The notes: generated by a model not told the origin, from the letters alone. DNA of 64,000 nucleotides from Eucalyptus grandis (GCF_016545825.1 NC_052612.1:43321738-43385737); one strand, 5' to 3'. Numbered from the stretch's first letter, positions 10,624 through 21,547 are shown. Program-made: numbers and translations.

Positions 10624-12025
10624 GACTGAAACTGACCGACTTCGCGCCATTTTCGACGCTTCTTTTTCCAGTTTTTTGTATTCTCTTTGGTTGCTCAGAT
10701 GTCGCGTTTGGCGGGTGGGCCGGTGGTTCACCACCGGACGATGTGCAGTGAACACAGCAACAGCTTGAGATGATGATGATGTGGTAGGTCATATACAATA
10801 GAATGAGAACAGAGCAGACGATGCTATGCTACCTGGCGTTTTGAGTCGTAGGGTCCTCGCTCCAACATGCATCCAATACACCCATTGCTGGAGGTTGCCA
10901 ATTAGATAGAATTAATTGCGTTTCGACCATGTAACATAGGTACGTAACTTGAAAACGTTCATCTAGTATGAGGAAATTTGCAATACCACAATTCGGTATA
11001 TGCATATATCAGCTCGCCTCCGACATCCAAATCGAAATAGTTCAACAAAACGAATTTAGCGAGAACAAACCAAAAGATAGAGAGTAGTTTGCTTGATTGG
11101 GTTTGGTCGGTAAAATTTTGAGTTTTGATTGCCGGTGTTACAAAGCACAGCTATTATAAAGTGACTGGAAAATTACCATAAAAAAGAAAAGAAAAAATTA
11201 AACTTCTTGTATTTATGTCAATTTAAGATTAAACTTTTCAATTTGATCAATTGAGTTATAAACCTTTTGATGATTTGTTAATATAGTCATTCGGATGAAT
11301 ATGAATAACTTTGGTTTGTTCCTTCTGCTACAAAACTGAAGGTTTTAATTCATGGGGTTTCAGCTTCTTCCCGTGTTCTCTTAGTCTAGTTCAAGATGGT
11401 CTTTGAAGGAAAATTATAATGGCTGCTAGATCTAGAGAGGTGAAGCCTCGCCGGCCATCGATGTGGGCCGGCAACCGGCGGAGGAAGAAGAAAATAAAAA
11501 GAAAAATTGAAAGAAAAGAATAAAAAGAAAAGAAATAATTTATTATTATTTTTTTTTTAATAAAAAGTTGAAAAGGTCCACTCCAAAGATCAAATCATAC
11601 TATATAGGACGGTCGGTATCTGCGTAATAGATTTTTTGACCAAAATTAGTGAGAGTAATTATATTGGTAAATCGTCCAAAAGTTAAGAATTAAATTAGTC
11701 AAATTGAAAACTTAAGATTGAATTGACATTCATACAATAAAAATGGAGCGATAAGTACATAATTTTGGAAATTTTAAAATTTGTGAGATGAAAAAGGATG
11801 AAAAATCTAAAGGCTGCGTTTGTTTCACCAGCGACCCTCATCGGCAACGGAGGCCTCGCCCAGCTCTGGATGGAAAGTCTCTCCCCCAAAGGCCCTCTTT
11901 GGCCGAACTCTCTCAGTTTGGTCATTCTTATAAAAATTAGACAGAAAAATACTCTCTAAAATCTCTCTCTCTCTCTCTCTTCTCTGGCCTCGCCGAGCAT
12001 CTCTCCCTCTGCCAATCTTCCACTC
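10624..12025. other. 3' flank of ATL-A, duplicated spacer (part 1)
   Basis: From the GACTG target duplication onward this continues the ATL-A 3' flank and aligns with 18745-20152 after ATL-C. It contains a foldback element (listed separately), a TATA-like TTATAAAAATT near 11927 and a CT-rich stretch near 11962-11982. I see no convincing gene in it. Confidence 0.6.
11207..11738. mobile_element. Foldback/MITE-like element with about 86-bp inverted arms (A-B spacer copy)
   Basis: The arm at 11207-11292 is an imperfect inverted copy of 11653-11738 (both read TTGTAT-x-ATGTCAATT outward). Between the arms lies a short GC-rich core with CCTCGCCGGCCATCG at about 11446-11465 and an A-rich tract. Long inverted arms with no coding capacity fit a non-autonomous Mutator-like or foldback element. 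Outer ends and target duplication were not resolved. The same element occurs at 19317-19836, so it predates the block duplication. Confidence 0.6.
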
Positions 12026-12241
12026 ATGACTAGCTTATTCTCGACAGTTTTTGGCCGGTCTGACTGTGCGACCAACCTCCTCACGGAGTCCCCTAAGCTA
12101 GTCGTGGTGGTTGCCTCCTTCAAACTTCACCGGAATTGCCTTGATTTGGCTGATATCCAAAGTTGCTCGTCGGATGACTTCAAAGGTAGGTTCAGATCTC
12201 AAATGAACATTCAAGGATGCTCAAATCAAACTATAGTCTAA
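12026..12241 (+). other. Duplicated 71-codon open frame, probably not coding
   Basis: An ATG frame of 71 residues preceded by a CT-rich leader and a TATA-like box looks like a short gene. The same frame, same length, occurs at 20153-20368. By eye the two copies differ at 10 bases, of which 9 change the residue and 1 is silent, giving 8 residue differences. That is the opposite of what selection on a protein would leave. A possible splice donor (AAAG/GTAGGT) sits near 12185-12192, so it could be the relic of a first exon. I do not recognise the protein. Confidence 0.35.
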
Positions 12242-13558
12242 AATTGAAGTTATACTTTAATCTAAGTTTGATATTAAGTTAGGATGTGATGAGATCAAAG
12301 TGAAATTAAGAGGAAATTGCCTATAGTTTAGGTTGAATTTAGTGAAATCAAATATCAATTATCTGTTTAGATAACTTATACTACTTAATTTCATGATGAT
12401 CGAAACATGCTTAAGTAGGAATTGATGTTGACTTTGGTTTATAGATGTCAATTGAACTTGATTTCTTGAAATTAAGAGATTGATTTTTCTAATGGAGCAA
12501 ATCGTCAAGGGCACTTAGGTGATCGATTTTTCAATTTTGTGACACTTAAGCAAGTGAAAAAAAAAAAAAAAAAAAAGCTACGACATTCAATTGAGTTCTG
12601 TACAAAAGTTATGACACTCATACTATTTTTATCCATAAAAATCATCATGAAATCAACCTAATTACTTCTAAATCAATATTCTTGCAACATACATCAATCA
12701 GTGAACAGAAAACATCTACCCTAGGGAGTTTGGCTGCATGAAGATAGCAAGGCTTCAATCTTATTTTAGAGTTGAATTCCTACTAATCTTCATTTAATTA
12801 CATTTTCGCGATAAATTTTAAATGTTTCAATGCATTTATCTTCTTTTTTTAAGAAAGCATCCTTAAAATCCAGTTCTTTTTTTCCGGCCTTATCCGCCAG
12901 ATGGAAGATTTAGTTAATTATATCACTGGTTACAGAAGCTCAACCGGAAGATTTGCGTAGTAACATCACTAGTTACTGCCTTTGTACTTACCAAATTTCC
13001 TTTGACCTCGTACCCCCCTCTATCATCCTTTTGTCTTTATCCTACCGACCCGAGTTGGCTTTGACCTTGTTTTTCTTTCGCAAAAATACTGCTTCATTCG
13101 GATCCAAGAGAGTATAAAGCGAAATTTTGGCCGGCAGATTAACCATCTTGTGTTTATTCAAAGGTTTATATGGAAAACCGTAAGTGAAAGATATTTCTAA
13201 CGCAAATAATCATAAGATGAAAACTTTCATTTATAAATGGACCGAACATGGTTAGCAAAATAAAATATCTTGTATGTGTTGGCAGCAGAACCGTGCTTGT
13301 GGTTTGTTCTTTATTACGCCGGCAATGCATTGAATAAAAATATTTTCTCCTTTGCCTCATATAATCCAATCCCTTTTGCGCAAAACAGCTTTGTTAACCA
13401 GCGTCACGATAGCTGATCTTTATATAATGAACTTAGGGCACGACATGCGAGATTATTCTGAGTGAGAGATAATGAAATTTGTCGTGTCATAAATTAAGTG
13501 GCGTCCAGCACTCAAATTAATGCTCTAGGGTATGGCTTTGATTTCACCCGGACATAAC
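12242..13558. other. Duplicated spacer (part 2) leading to the upstream region of ATL-B
   Basis: Aligns with 20369-22030 between C and D. From about 12950 it repeats the promoter-like sequence found at position 1 and at 17379 (AGATTT-x-GTA-x-TAACATCACT), here the ancestral upstream region of copy B. The TATA stretch present in A and C is not seen at the matching place near 13465-13480. No gene is visible. Confidence 0.5.
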
Positions 13559-13775
13559 TAGAGGTGGGTATGTTCCCAATTGAGCCGATCCACCCCTAAC
13601 CTTAGAACCAACTCACATAGTGTTGGTCCTCAATTTTGGGAATGAGAACCTATCTTATTGAGCTTGGGAATGAGGACCAGACCCATTTAATGGGTTTGGT
13701 TCGGTTCCAAAGTTAACTTGGGACTAATAAATAATTTTTATATTTCATTTTTTATATTCCCTGAAAAAGTAATCA
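13559..13775. mobile_element. Truncated left end of a hAT-like non-autonomous element
   Basis: The sequence starting TAGAGGTGGGTA resembles the first 200 bp of the intact element at 22250-23231, including the subterminal GGTCCTCAATTTT and GGTTCGGTTCC motifs. The right end and the target duplication are not found, so it is a fragment, independently placed from the insertion upstream of ATL-D. Confidence 0.5.
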
Positions 13776-14196
13776 AGGACCGGATCGACCAAATGAATTT
13801 GGTAACAAGCGAGGTTAGCTAAGAGAAGCAAGCGATGAGCGTCAAGTGGGGCGAGCATCAAGCCAAGCGAGTAGAAAGTAACAAGTTGGGCGAGCATATA
13901 ATACTTGACAAAGGATATTTTGTGCGGTATCCAAAGCCGGTGAAACGATGTCAATAATTTGTCTTGAGCGATCCATGGATCATAAAGATCTCATCCTTTG
14001 ATTTTGCCGATCCCAAGCGGGCTCCGCATTTGATCGGGTCTCATAAAATTAACAGTTGTGATGCATTCGATTCATCGAATGGTCAGCTAAATTCTACCAT
14101 TGGCTAAGAAAAGCAGATCAAAAGGGGAAATACGATTTTTCGGAAAGCGACCATCTTCATCGCTCTACTTCTTCACCACCTGAACAGAGAAACGCC

Positions 14197-14230
<34 letters not shown>

Positions 14231-14280
14231 CTTCAGACGACGTCGCTGGCTCCTTCAATCGATTGATCGGCCGCGACCGG
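13776..14280. other. Upstream and 5' leader of the ATL-B pseudogene
   Basis: Parts (about 14000-14110) align with 22140-22230 upstream of ATL-D. A CT microsatellite at 14200-14227 and the conserved GTCTTCAGACGACGTCG leader precede the former start. No ATG is left at the start position. Confidence 0.5.
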
Positions 14281-14848
14281 CGACCTTGCGTTGCGTGGAC
14301 CCTGGGCTGAACACGGGAGAGTTGGCGTATGGCACGAGGATCGCCCTCATCATCCTCTTCGCCCTCACCGTCCTCTTCACCCTCGTCTTCTACCTCTGCA
14401 ACCCCGTCCGCGTCCCGCCGCACCGGAGCCAATCCCTCCTCGCCGCTGCGGCGGCGGTGCGGAGGATGGCGGCCACATGACTGCGGTCGCGCTCGGCCTG
14501 GACCAGGCCACGCTGTGCAGCTTCCCGAAGCTCCTCTACTCTCGGGTGAAGGCCGCGAGCTCGAGCTGCTGCTCCATTTGCTTGTCGGAGCACAAGGAGT
14601 CGGACGTGCTGAGGCTGTTGCCGGGCTGTGGCCATTACTTCCGCTCGAAGTGCGTTGATCTGTGGTTGAGAATGAATCGGTCGCGTCTGAACTGCAGGAC
14701 CTCGCTGGTTCCGACTCCGGTCAGGAGTTCCCTCGCTGAGGTGACCCCGCCGGCGGGTGGTCGAATTGCAGCTCAGATTCTAGAATCAAACAAAATGCAC
14801 TGTAAATTAATTGAGGTTTTTCGTGCATGGGTTCGAGGTGTTGACTGA
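14281..14848 (+). pseudogene. ATL-type RING-H2 pseudogene (copy B)
   Basis: Closest to ATL-D. Four independent defects are visible. First, the region of the start codon is deleted: the homologous position reads GCGACCTTGCG with no ATG. Second, the membrane segment is read in one frame (about 14286-14440) and the RING in another (from about 14465), so a frameshift lies between them. Third, two RING zinc ligands are lost by single-codon changes: the second His is Arg (CGC, 14642-14644) and the seventh ligand Cys is Arg (CGT, 14684-14686). Fourth, the normal stop region is deleted and the frame reads on to 14848. With two ligands gone the RING could not fold even if translated. The A, C and D neighbours are intact, so the loss is specific to this copy. 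Confidence 0.9.
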
Positions 14849-15172
14849 AATCGATCGATTTTGCGCCATTTTCGATGCTTCTTTTACCTTTTTAATTTTC
14901 TTTGGTTGCTCAGGCTCGTCGAAACGCAGAAGAGACGTCGCGTTCGGCGGGTGGGTCGGTGGTTCGCCGCCAGATAAGTGCAGCGAATGTACAGCCAAAA
15001 ACTTGAGACGATTATGAAGTGATCGGTCAAATATAATAGAATAAGAACAAAGCAGATGCTACCTGCTGTTATGGGGAGAGAGAGAGAGAGAGATTTGTGT
15101 TCTGTTTGTTCTGTTCGCTGAAATTAATGTAATGAACTCCCGAGCAAGTCATGATCATGTCGAACTCTCTCC

Positions 15173-15209
<37 letters not shown>

Positions 15210-15699
15210 GTGCATCTCTTGGTTGACGATGATTCTACGGCAAGCATTTTGCTGTGATGACGCTCCTGTAGTTTGCGCAATGCTTTCGGTCGAATGAAAC
15301 GGGCGCTTGTGTCGGAACGAAACTGGAGAATTGACGGGAAAAAAAAACGTGGGATTTAGTTTAGATGATCTTGAAGAAAGAAAGAAAAGAAGAAAGCAAA
15401 TCTTACCAAAAAAGAAAAAAGAAAAGAAGAAAGCAAAGTTTATCTGTAAATTACGTAAGATATGCAATCGGTGGCATCATCATCACTCCCAGATTTTGGT
15501 GGCTTCCTCCTGTCTTGGGAGTCAATGTAGGTCCTCACTCCAACATGTGCATACTTCCATTGCTGGACTTGACTAATCAGATCGAATTAATTACGTTCGA
15601 CTATGCAAGAAATGTAGGTACGTAACTCAAAAACATTCGTTTGGTATAAGGATATTTGCAATTCCATGATTCGATATATGTATATATTGACTCGCCTCC

Positions 15700-15846
15700 A
15701 ACGTTCAAATCAAACCAACTATCCAACAAAAGAATTTAACGAAAACAAACCAAAAAATAGGCCATGAAGATCCGACATTCAAATCAAACCAATTATCCAA
15801 CAAAAGAATTTAACGACAAACCAATAAATAGACCATGAAGATCTAC
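15700..15846. repeat. Tandem duplication, unit about 74 bp
   Basis: The string TTCAAATCAAACCAA-x-TATCCAACAAAAGAATTTAACGA recurs at about 15704 and 15778, each followed by a copy of CCATGAAGATC. Two units; the second carries a short internal deletion. Non-coding. Confidence 0.7.
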
Positions 15847-16558
15847 CGTCCTCAGTAGTTATGGTTGTCTTACACGTAAACCCCAACCAAAACCTCTCCA
15901 GACATCAAAACCATCCACCATGAATATCTCCTGCCACTTTTCATGTTTTCAAATTTCAACATGTGCCTTTCTTGGAATGAAATGAAGCATTATTTCTTAC
16001 AAAAGCAAAAAACCATGATAAAAAAAACCCTAGTCGCCGTGGTTTATACTAAGTCATTACATCATCTTTTTTTTTGGTAAAGAGTCATTACATCATCTTT
16101 CATCTCTCATTCTCTTCATTTTTGGCCAACCTTCGCTTATTCCTACTGCTTTAGGCTTTTGCTCTGGTACTTCGGTTGTCGTCTTTGGTCTCTCATTCTC
16201 GTTAGTTTCATTGTTTTTTTAATGATCGTTTTCTTCGATTTGATACTTAAGTGATCCAGTGAAAATTTTTAACATTAATATGAGCTTTGTACATAACTTT
16301 TGGCGCTTCTGATATTTTTCTCCCGCCTATTCTCAAACATCAATCACAATATTATTCTTTTGAAGAAGGAACTTCAAGAAATCACTATCATAACGGGTTG
16401 ATGGACAAAGAGAGATGCAACTGAAAAAAGAAATTGGAGAAATATGAAGGCATGAGGAAATGTATTAGGGCATGAGGTCGAGAATCAAATAGATGAAGAG
16501 GGTAGATAAAGTACGAAAATTTTCCATGCGACAATGATTTAGAAAAGGCTGAGGTATA

Positions 16559-16995
16559 GGATTTTTATGTTACAACTAATGACGAGTCTTGGGTCCATGA
16601 TAATGGAAGATTTCAACAAATGATAATTAATTATTTGGGATAAATACAATCGTGGACCCAAGCAAGTTCTATAACTACTTCACCTGAATTCTAGGGCGTA
16701 AAAACACGAGGGTATTCTCTGGAAAGGGGGAAGAAAAACTACCTATCAACTTAGGGAGTGAGGCGTGTGAGCACTGGGACATTAAAAATAAGGAACGCAT
16801 TCGTGCAGTTTGCTGCACGAGTGAACATGCAATGGAGGCCCTCACTGGCAACTCTGGTTGCTCTTGCTTCAGTAGGAATAGGATTTTTATGTTAAAACTG
16901 ATGACGAGTCCCGGGTCCATGATAATGGAAGACATTGTAGCAGATGATAATTAATTATATAGGATAAGCAGATGATAATTAATTATATAGGATAA
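16559..16995. repeat. Direct repeats of about 75 bp, 320 bp apart, with a small tandem repeat
   Basis: GGATTTTTATGTTA-x-AACT-x-ATGACGAGTC and the following GGGTCCATGATAATGGAAGA occur at about 16559 and again at about 16878. Just after the second copy, a unit of about 28 bp (GCAGATGATAATTAATTATA...) is doubled at 16939-16994. No target duplication or coding content was recognised. Confidence 0.6.
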
Positions 16996-17378
16996 ACACA
17001 ATCGAAATCCTAAAACTTATCATGGAAGAACAAAATCTAAAACTTTTAAAAAGTGCAACTAAATTTTACAATTTAATCATAAAACTCAAATACACCAATT
17101 TAATAAGTTTTTTAGAATTTGATTGTATTTTTTGAAAATTTTATGATTCAATTGCGACTTCATGATGATTTTTAGGTTGTGATTGTACATTTTAAAGTAT
17201 TTTAAGACTTAATTGCATTTTTTTGAAAAGATTTTCACTACGTTTATTCTTTTTGATAATTATCACTTTTTTTTTTTAATTTTATTTTAAGTAGCCTCAA
17301 AATCCTCTTCTTTTTTAGCCTTACCCGCTAGCGGGAAGATTCAGGTAAAAACATCCCTAATTAACAAAAGCAAACGGA

Positions 17379-18130
17379 AGATTTAGGTAATAACATCACT
17401 GGTCATTGCCTTTGTACTTCCCAAAATTGACTTGACCTTGTCCCCTCTATCTTGGCACCACTTTATACACACACATGCATGCATGCACATACATAGACAC
17501 ACAATCATATATATAGCCTTTATCCTTCGAACCCGAGTTGACTTTGATCTTGTTCTTCTTTCCCAATATTACGTCGTTAAGATTTCAAGAGAGTATAGAG
17601 AGAAACTATGGCCGGCATAGATAAACATCTGTTTTCTTTTTAAGGGTTTAGATACCATTAGCGAAAGAAAATAATTATAGGATCGAAACTTTCTTTTATT
17701 AATGGATGGACCACGATTAGCAAAATTAAATTTCATAAGTGTGTCAGCAGCCGACCCGTACTTGCAAATTGATTTTTTATTTCATCAACAATGTACCAAA
17801 TAAAAATCTTTTCTTTTTGTCTCGTATAATTTAATCCCATCCTCGCAGAACAATATTGTTAATAGGCGTCACGGTAATTGCTTTTTATATTGGCCATGAC
17901 ATAATAATGAACTAAGATCGAGGCATCCGAAAATTATTATGAGTGAGAGACTGATTTATATATAGAATTTGTCATTTCCAAATGTGTCTTCCTCTCTTAA
18001 CTTCTTCACCACCTTAACAGTTAAGCATCAACAATCACTCTCTCTCTCTCTCTCCCTCCATCTTCAGACGACGTCGCCGATTCCTTCCATCGATTGATCC
18101 GCCGGCGACGTGAGCAGCACCTCCGGTTAA
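17379..18130 (+). promoter_or_regulatory. Upstream region of ATL-C
   Basis: Starts with the same sequence as base 1 of the window and runs in parallel with the ATL-A upstream region. A TATA box (TATATATAG) lies at about 17957-17965. A CT microsatellite at 18038-18055 lies in the 5' leader. The ancestral start codon position (about 18110) reads GTG in this copy. Confidence 0.55.
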
Positions 18131-18640
18131 ATGGGCCCGGGCCAGTACACGGGATGGTTTGGGTTCTGCATCGGGATCTCCCTCGGTGTCTTGGCCCTCA
18201 TCGTTCTCTTCACCCTTGCCTCCTACGTCTGCACCCGCTTCTGCATACCGCCGCCCCAGACTCCGGTCACGGGAGCCGACCACTTACCTGGACCCGGGCC
18301 AGTTCACGGGAGCCGACCCCTCACGTCGGCAGTGGACGGCGGCTACTCGATCGCGATCATGCTCGGCCTCAACGAGGCCACTCTAGGGAGCTTCCCGAAG
18401 CTCCTCTACTCTCAGGTGAAGGGCGCAGGCTCGAGCTGCTGCTCCATTTGCTTGTTGGAGTACAAGGAGAGGGACGTGCTGAGGCTGCTGCCGGACTGTG
18501 GCCATTACTTCCACTCGAAGTGCGTCGATCCGTGGCTGAGAACGAACCCGTCCTGTCCGAACTGCAGGACCTTGCCGGTCCTGACTCCAGTCGCGACGCC
18601 CCTTGCTGAGGTCCCCATGTTGATGGCACCGCGGCGGTAA
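18131..18640 (+). CDS. ATL-type RING-H2 finger protein (copy C)
   Basis: Encodes 169 residues in one exon: a hydrophobic segment at about 11-37, the LNEATLGSFPKLLYS element at about 80-94 that is typical of ATL70/71-like proteins, and a complete RING-H2 domain with C104, C107, C123, H125, H128, C131, C142 and C145. A probable membrane-anchored E3 ubiquitin ligase; its substrate is unknown. The start differs from copy D. The original ATG has become GTG and a TAA follows six codons later, and translation is expected from the next in-frame ATG at 18131, shortening the N-terminus by about seven residues. A 37-bp direct duplication (18267-18318) lengthens the linker after the membrane segment. The RING keeps the conserved LPDCGHYFH and DPWL motifs that copy A has lost. 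Confidence 0.88.
   Translation: MGPGQYTGWFGFCIGISLGVLALIVLFTLASYVCTRFCIPPPQTPVTGADHLPGPGPVHGSRPLTSAVDGGYSIAIMLGLNEATLGSFPKLLYSQVKGAGSSCCSICLLEYKERDVLRLLPDCGHYFHSKCVDPWLRTNPSCPNCRTLPVLTPVATPLAEVPMLMAPRR
18267..18318 (+). repeat. 37-bp local duplication in ATL-C
   Basis: TCACGGGAGCCGACC occurs at 18267-18281 and again at 18304-18318. The sequence between resembles the N-terminal coding stretch of the gene (TTACCTGGACCCGGGCCAG compared with the start of copy D), but in another frame. This suggests a short templated insertion from the gene's own 5' end. Confidence 0.65.
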
Positions 18641-20152
18641 TACTGACCGATCAGAAGGTGGCGGAATTGCGGGCGAAGGCTCCTGAATCAAACAAAATCT
18701 ACTGTAAGTGAATTGAGATTTCTCGTGCACGAGTTCCAGGTGTGGACTGAAACTGACCGACTTCGCGCCATTTTCGACGCTTCTTTTTCCAGTTTTTTGT
18801 ATTATCTTCGGTTGCTCAGACGTCGCGTTCGGCGGGTGGGCCGGTGGTTCGCCGCCGGACGATGTGCGGCTAGCACAACAACAGCTTGAGATGATGATGA
18901 TGTGGTAGGTCATATACAATAGAATGAGAACAGAGCAGATGATGCTAAGCTACCTGTCGTTTTGAGTCGTAGGGTCCTCGCTCCAACATGCATCCAATAC
19001 ATCCTTTGCTGGACGTTGCTAATTAGATTTGCGTTTCGACCATGTAACATAGGTACGTAACTTGAAAACGTTCATCTAGTATGAGGAAATTTGCATTACC
19101 GCAATTCGGTATATGCATATGTCGGCTCGCCTCTGACGTCCAAATCGAACTAGTTCAACAAACGAATTTTAGCGAGAACAAACCAATAGATAGAAAGCAG
19201 TTTGCTTGATTGGGTTTGGTTGGTAAAATTTTGAGTACCGATTGCCGGTGTTGCAAAGCACAGCTATTATAAAGTGATCGGAAAATTACCTTAAAAAAGA
19301 AAAAAAACTAAACTTCTTGTATTTATGTCAATTTAAGATTAAACTTTTCAATTTGATCAATTGAGTTATAAACATTTTGATGATTTGTCAATGTAGTTAT
19401 TCTAATGAATCTGAAGAACTCCGGTTTGTTCCTTTTGCCACAAACTGAAGGTTTTAATTCATGGGGTTTTAGCTTCTTCCTGTGATCTCTTCGTCTAGTT
19501 CAAGATGGTCTTTAAAGGAAAATTATAATGGCCTGCTAGATCTAGTGAGGTGAAGCCTCGCCGGCCATCGGTGTGGGCCAGCAACCGGCGGAGGAAGAAG
19601 AAAATAAAAAGAAAAGTTGAAAGAAAATAATAAAAAAGAAAAGAAATAATTGAATTTTTTTTGTAAAAAGTTGAAAAGGTCAACTCCAGATCGATCCTAC
19701 TATGTAGGATGGCCGGTATCTGCGTCATAGATTTTTTTACCAAAATTAGTCAAGTAATTATATTAGTAAATCGTTCAAAAATTTAGAATTAAATTGGTAA
19801 AATTGAAGACTTAAGATCGAATTGACATTTATACAATAAAAATGGAGCGATAAGTATAGAATTTTGGACATTTTAAAATTTGTGAGATGAAAAAGGATGA
19901 AAAATCTAGAAGCCGTGTTAGTTTCACCAGAGACCCTCATCGGCAACGAAGGCCTCGCCCAGCTCTGGATGGAAAGTCTCTCCCCCAAAGGCCCTCTTTG
20001 GCCGAACTCTCTCTCATTTTGGTCCTTCTTATAAGAATTAGACAGAAAAATACTCTCTTGCTCTCTAAAAAGTGGAAAATCTCTCTCTCTCTCTCTCTCT
20101 CTCCTCTTCTCTAGCCTCGCCGGGCATCTCTCCCTCTGCCAATCTTCCACTC
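18641..20152. other. 3' flank of ATL-C, including the empty site of copia-1
   Basis: The single GACTG at 18745-18749 is the pre-insertion state of the copia-1 target in ATL-A. Downstream it aligns with 10629-12025, including the foldback element at 19317-19836, a TATA-like TTATAAGAATT near 20030 and a CT tract at 20081-20103. No gene is supported. Confidence 0.65.
19317..19836. mobile_element. Foldback/MITE-like element (C-D spacer copy)
   Basis: Second copy of the element at 11207-11738, with inverted arms at about 19317-19402 and 19753-19836 around a GC-rich core (CCTCGCCGGCCATCGG, near 19556-19571). It sits at the homologous position, so it was carried by the block duplication rather than inserted twice. 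Confidence 0.6.
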
Positions 20153-20368
20153 ATGACTAGCTTATTCTCGACAGTTTTTGGCCGGTCTCACTTTGCGACC
20201 AACCTCATCACGGAGTCCCCTAAGCTAGTCCAGGTGGTTGCCTCCTTCAAACTTCACCGGAATTGCCTTGATTTGGCTGATATCGAAAGTTGCTCGTCGG
20301 ACAACTTCAAAGGTAGGTTCAAATCTCAAATGAACATTCAAGGATGCTCAAATCAAACTACAGTCTAA
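20153..20368 (+). other. Second copy of the duplicated 71-codon open frame
   Basis: Same start, same length and same stop as 12026-12241. The substitutions between the copies are nearly all residue-changing, which argues against a selected protein. A CT-rich leader and a TATA-like box lie upstream, as in the first copy. Confidence 0.35.
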
Positions 20369-21106
20369 TAAAATTGAAGTTATACTTCAATCTAAGTTTG
20401 ATATTAGGTTAGGATGTGATGAGATCAAAGTGAAATTAAGAGGAAATTGCCTATAGTTTAGGTTGAATTTAGTGAAATCAAATATCAATTATATGTTTAG
20501 ATAACTTAAGCTACTTAATTTCGTGATGATCGAAACATGCTTAAGTAGGAATTGATGTCGACTTTGGTTTATAGATGTCAATTAAACTTGATTTCTTGAA
20601 ATTAAGAGATTGATTTTTCTAAGGGAGCAAATTGCCATTGGCATTTAGGTGATCGATTTTTCAATTTTGTTACACTTAAGTGAGTGAAAAAATGTTACGA
20701 CATTTAATTAAGTTCCGTACAAAATTATGACACTTATACTATTCTTATCCCTGAAAATCATCATGAGATCAACCTAACTTACTTCTAAATCAATATTTAT
20801 GCAACATACATCAATCAGTGAACAAAAAACATCTAACCTAAGGAGTTCAGCTGCATGAAGATAGCAAGGCTTCAATCAAACTTATTTTAGAGTTGAATTC
20901 CTACGAATCTTCATTTAATTATATTTTCATGATAAATTTTAAATTTTTCGATGCATTTATCTTCTTTTTTCAGAAAGCAGCCTTAAAATCCAGTTCTCTT
21001 TTCCGGCCTTATCCACCAGATGGAAGATTCAGTTAATTATATCACTCCCCCTCCCCCAATATATATCCTTTTGTCTTTATCATACTAACCTGAGTTGGCT
21101 TTGACC
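20369..21106. other. C-D spacer, non-coding
   Basis: Aligns with 12242-13060. Compared with the A-B spacer it has lost about 90 bp after TATATCACT near 21045. It holds no open frame of note. Confidence 0.5.
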
Positions 21107-21547
21107 TATTGGATGCAAATTAAAATCCCAAGATCTTTATAACCAGAACAAGAACATGCATAATTTAATAGAAAGATTAACGCACCTGTTTTAGGATCTA
21201 TCGTTCTTGATGCAGAAGCGAAAAATCGATATCCACGCGTCAAGTTATTCTTTTCTATTGCCCTCCGTATCACTAGACGACCCCCTCACTCTTTAGCGCT
21301 AAGTTAACTTATGTGATGATATATGAGAGAATTAGGGTTAGAGGAGAAACTTGAGTACTATTTATAGAGTTTCCAACCAGACCCCGTCATTACGGGTCAG
21401 GCTCAACTCGGCTCACATTAATCAGCCTCATATTATATTAATTAAGAAATCTTCTATCTTACCTTAGATCAACCCCATTTTACAATAACCGTAAAACGGT
21501 AAATTACAATATCAATTAATATAGTCCACATTAGGAAAACTCTTACA
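21107..21547 (-). mobile_element. Solo LTR, reverse orientation
   Basis: The A-B spacer reads straight through this position, so 21107-21547 is an insertion relative to its duplicate. It is flanked by TGACC (21102-21106 and 21548-21552). On the minus strand it starts TGTAAGAG, has a TATA box (CTATAAATAG) near its middle and ends CCAATA, which is the layout of a copia-type LTR of about 440 bp. The final dinucleotide is TA instead of CA, so the boundary may be off by a base or mutated. No internal region remains. Confidence 0.7.

Larger units (their letters stand above)
14849..17378. other. Spacer between ATL-B and ATL-C
   Basis: The first part (to about 15380) aligns with the flank downstream of ATL-D (24770-25150), including a GTTGACGA-x-GA-x-TCTACGGCAAGCA stretch. 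This defines the right edge of the duplicated block. The rest is AT-rich with AG and CT microsatellites (15073-15092, 15168-15209) and two local duplications listed separately. No gene is supported. Confidence 0.5.

Noticed and set aside
14286..14480. Open frames that would start ATL-B
   Set aside because: They begin at TTG, not ATG, and the membrane and RING parts are in different frames.
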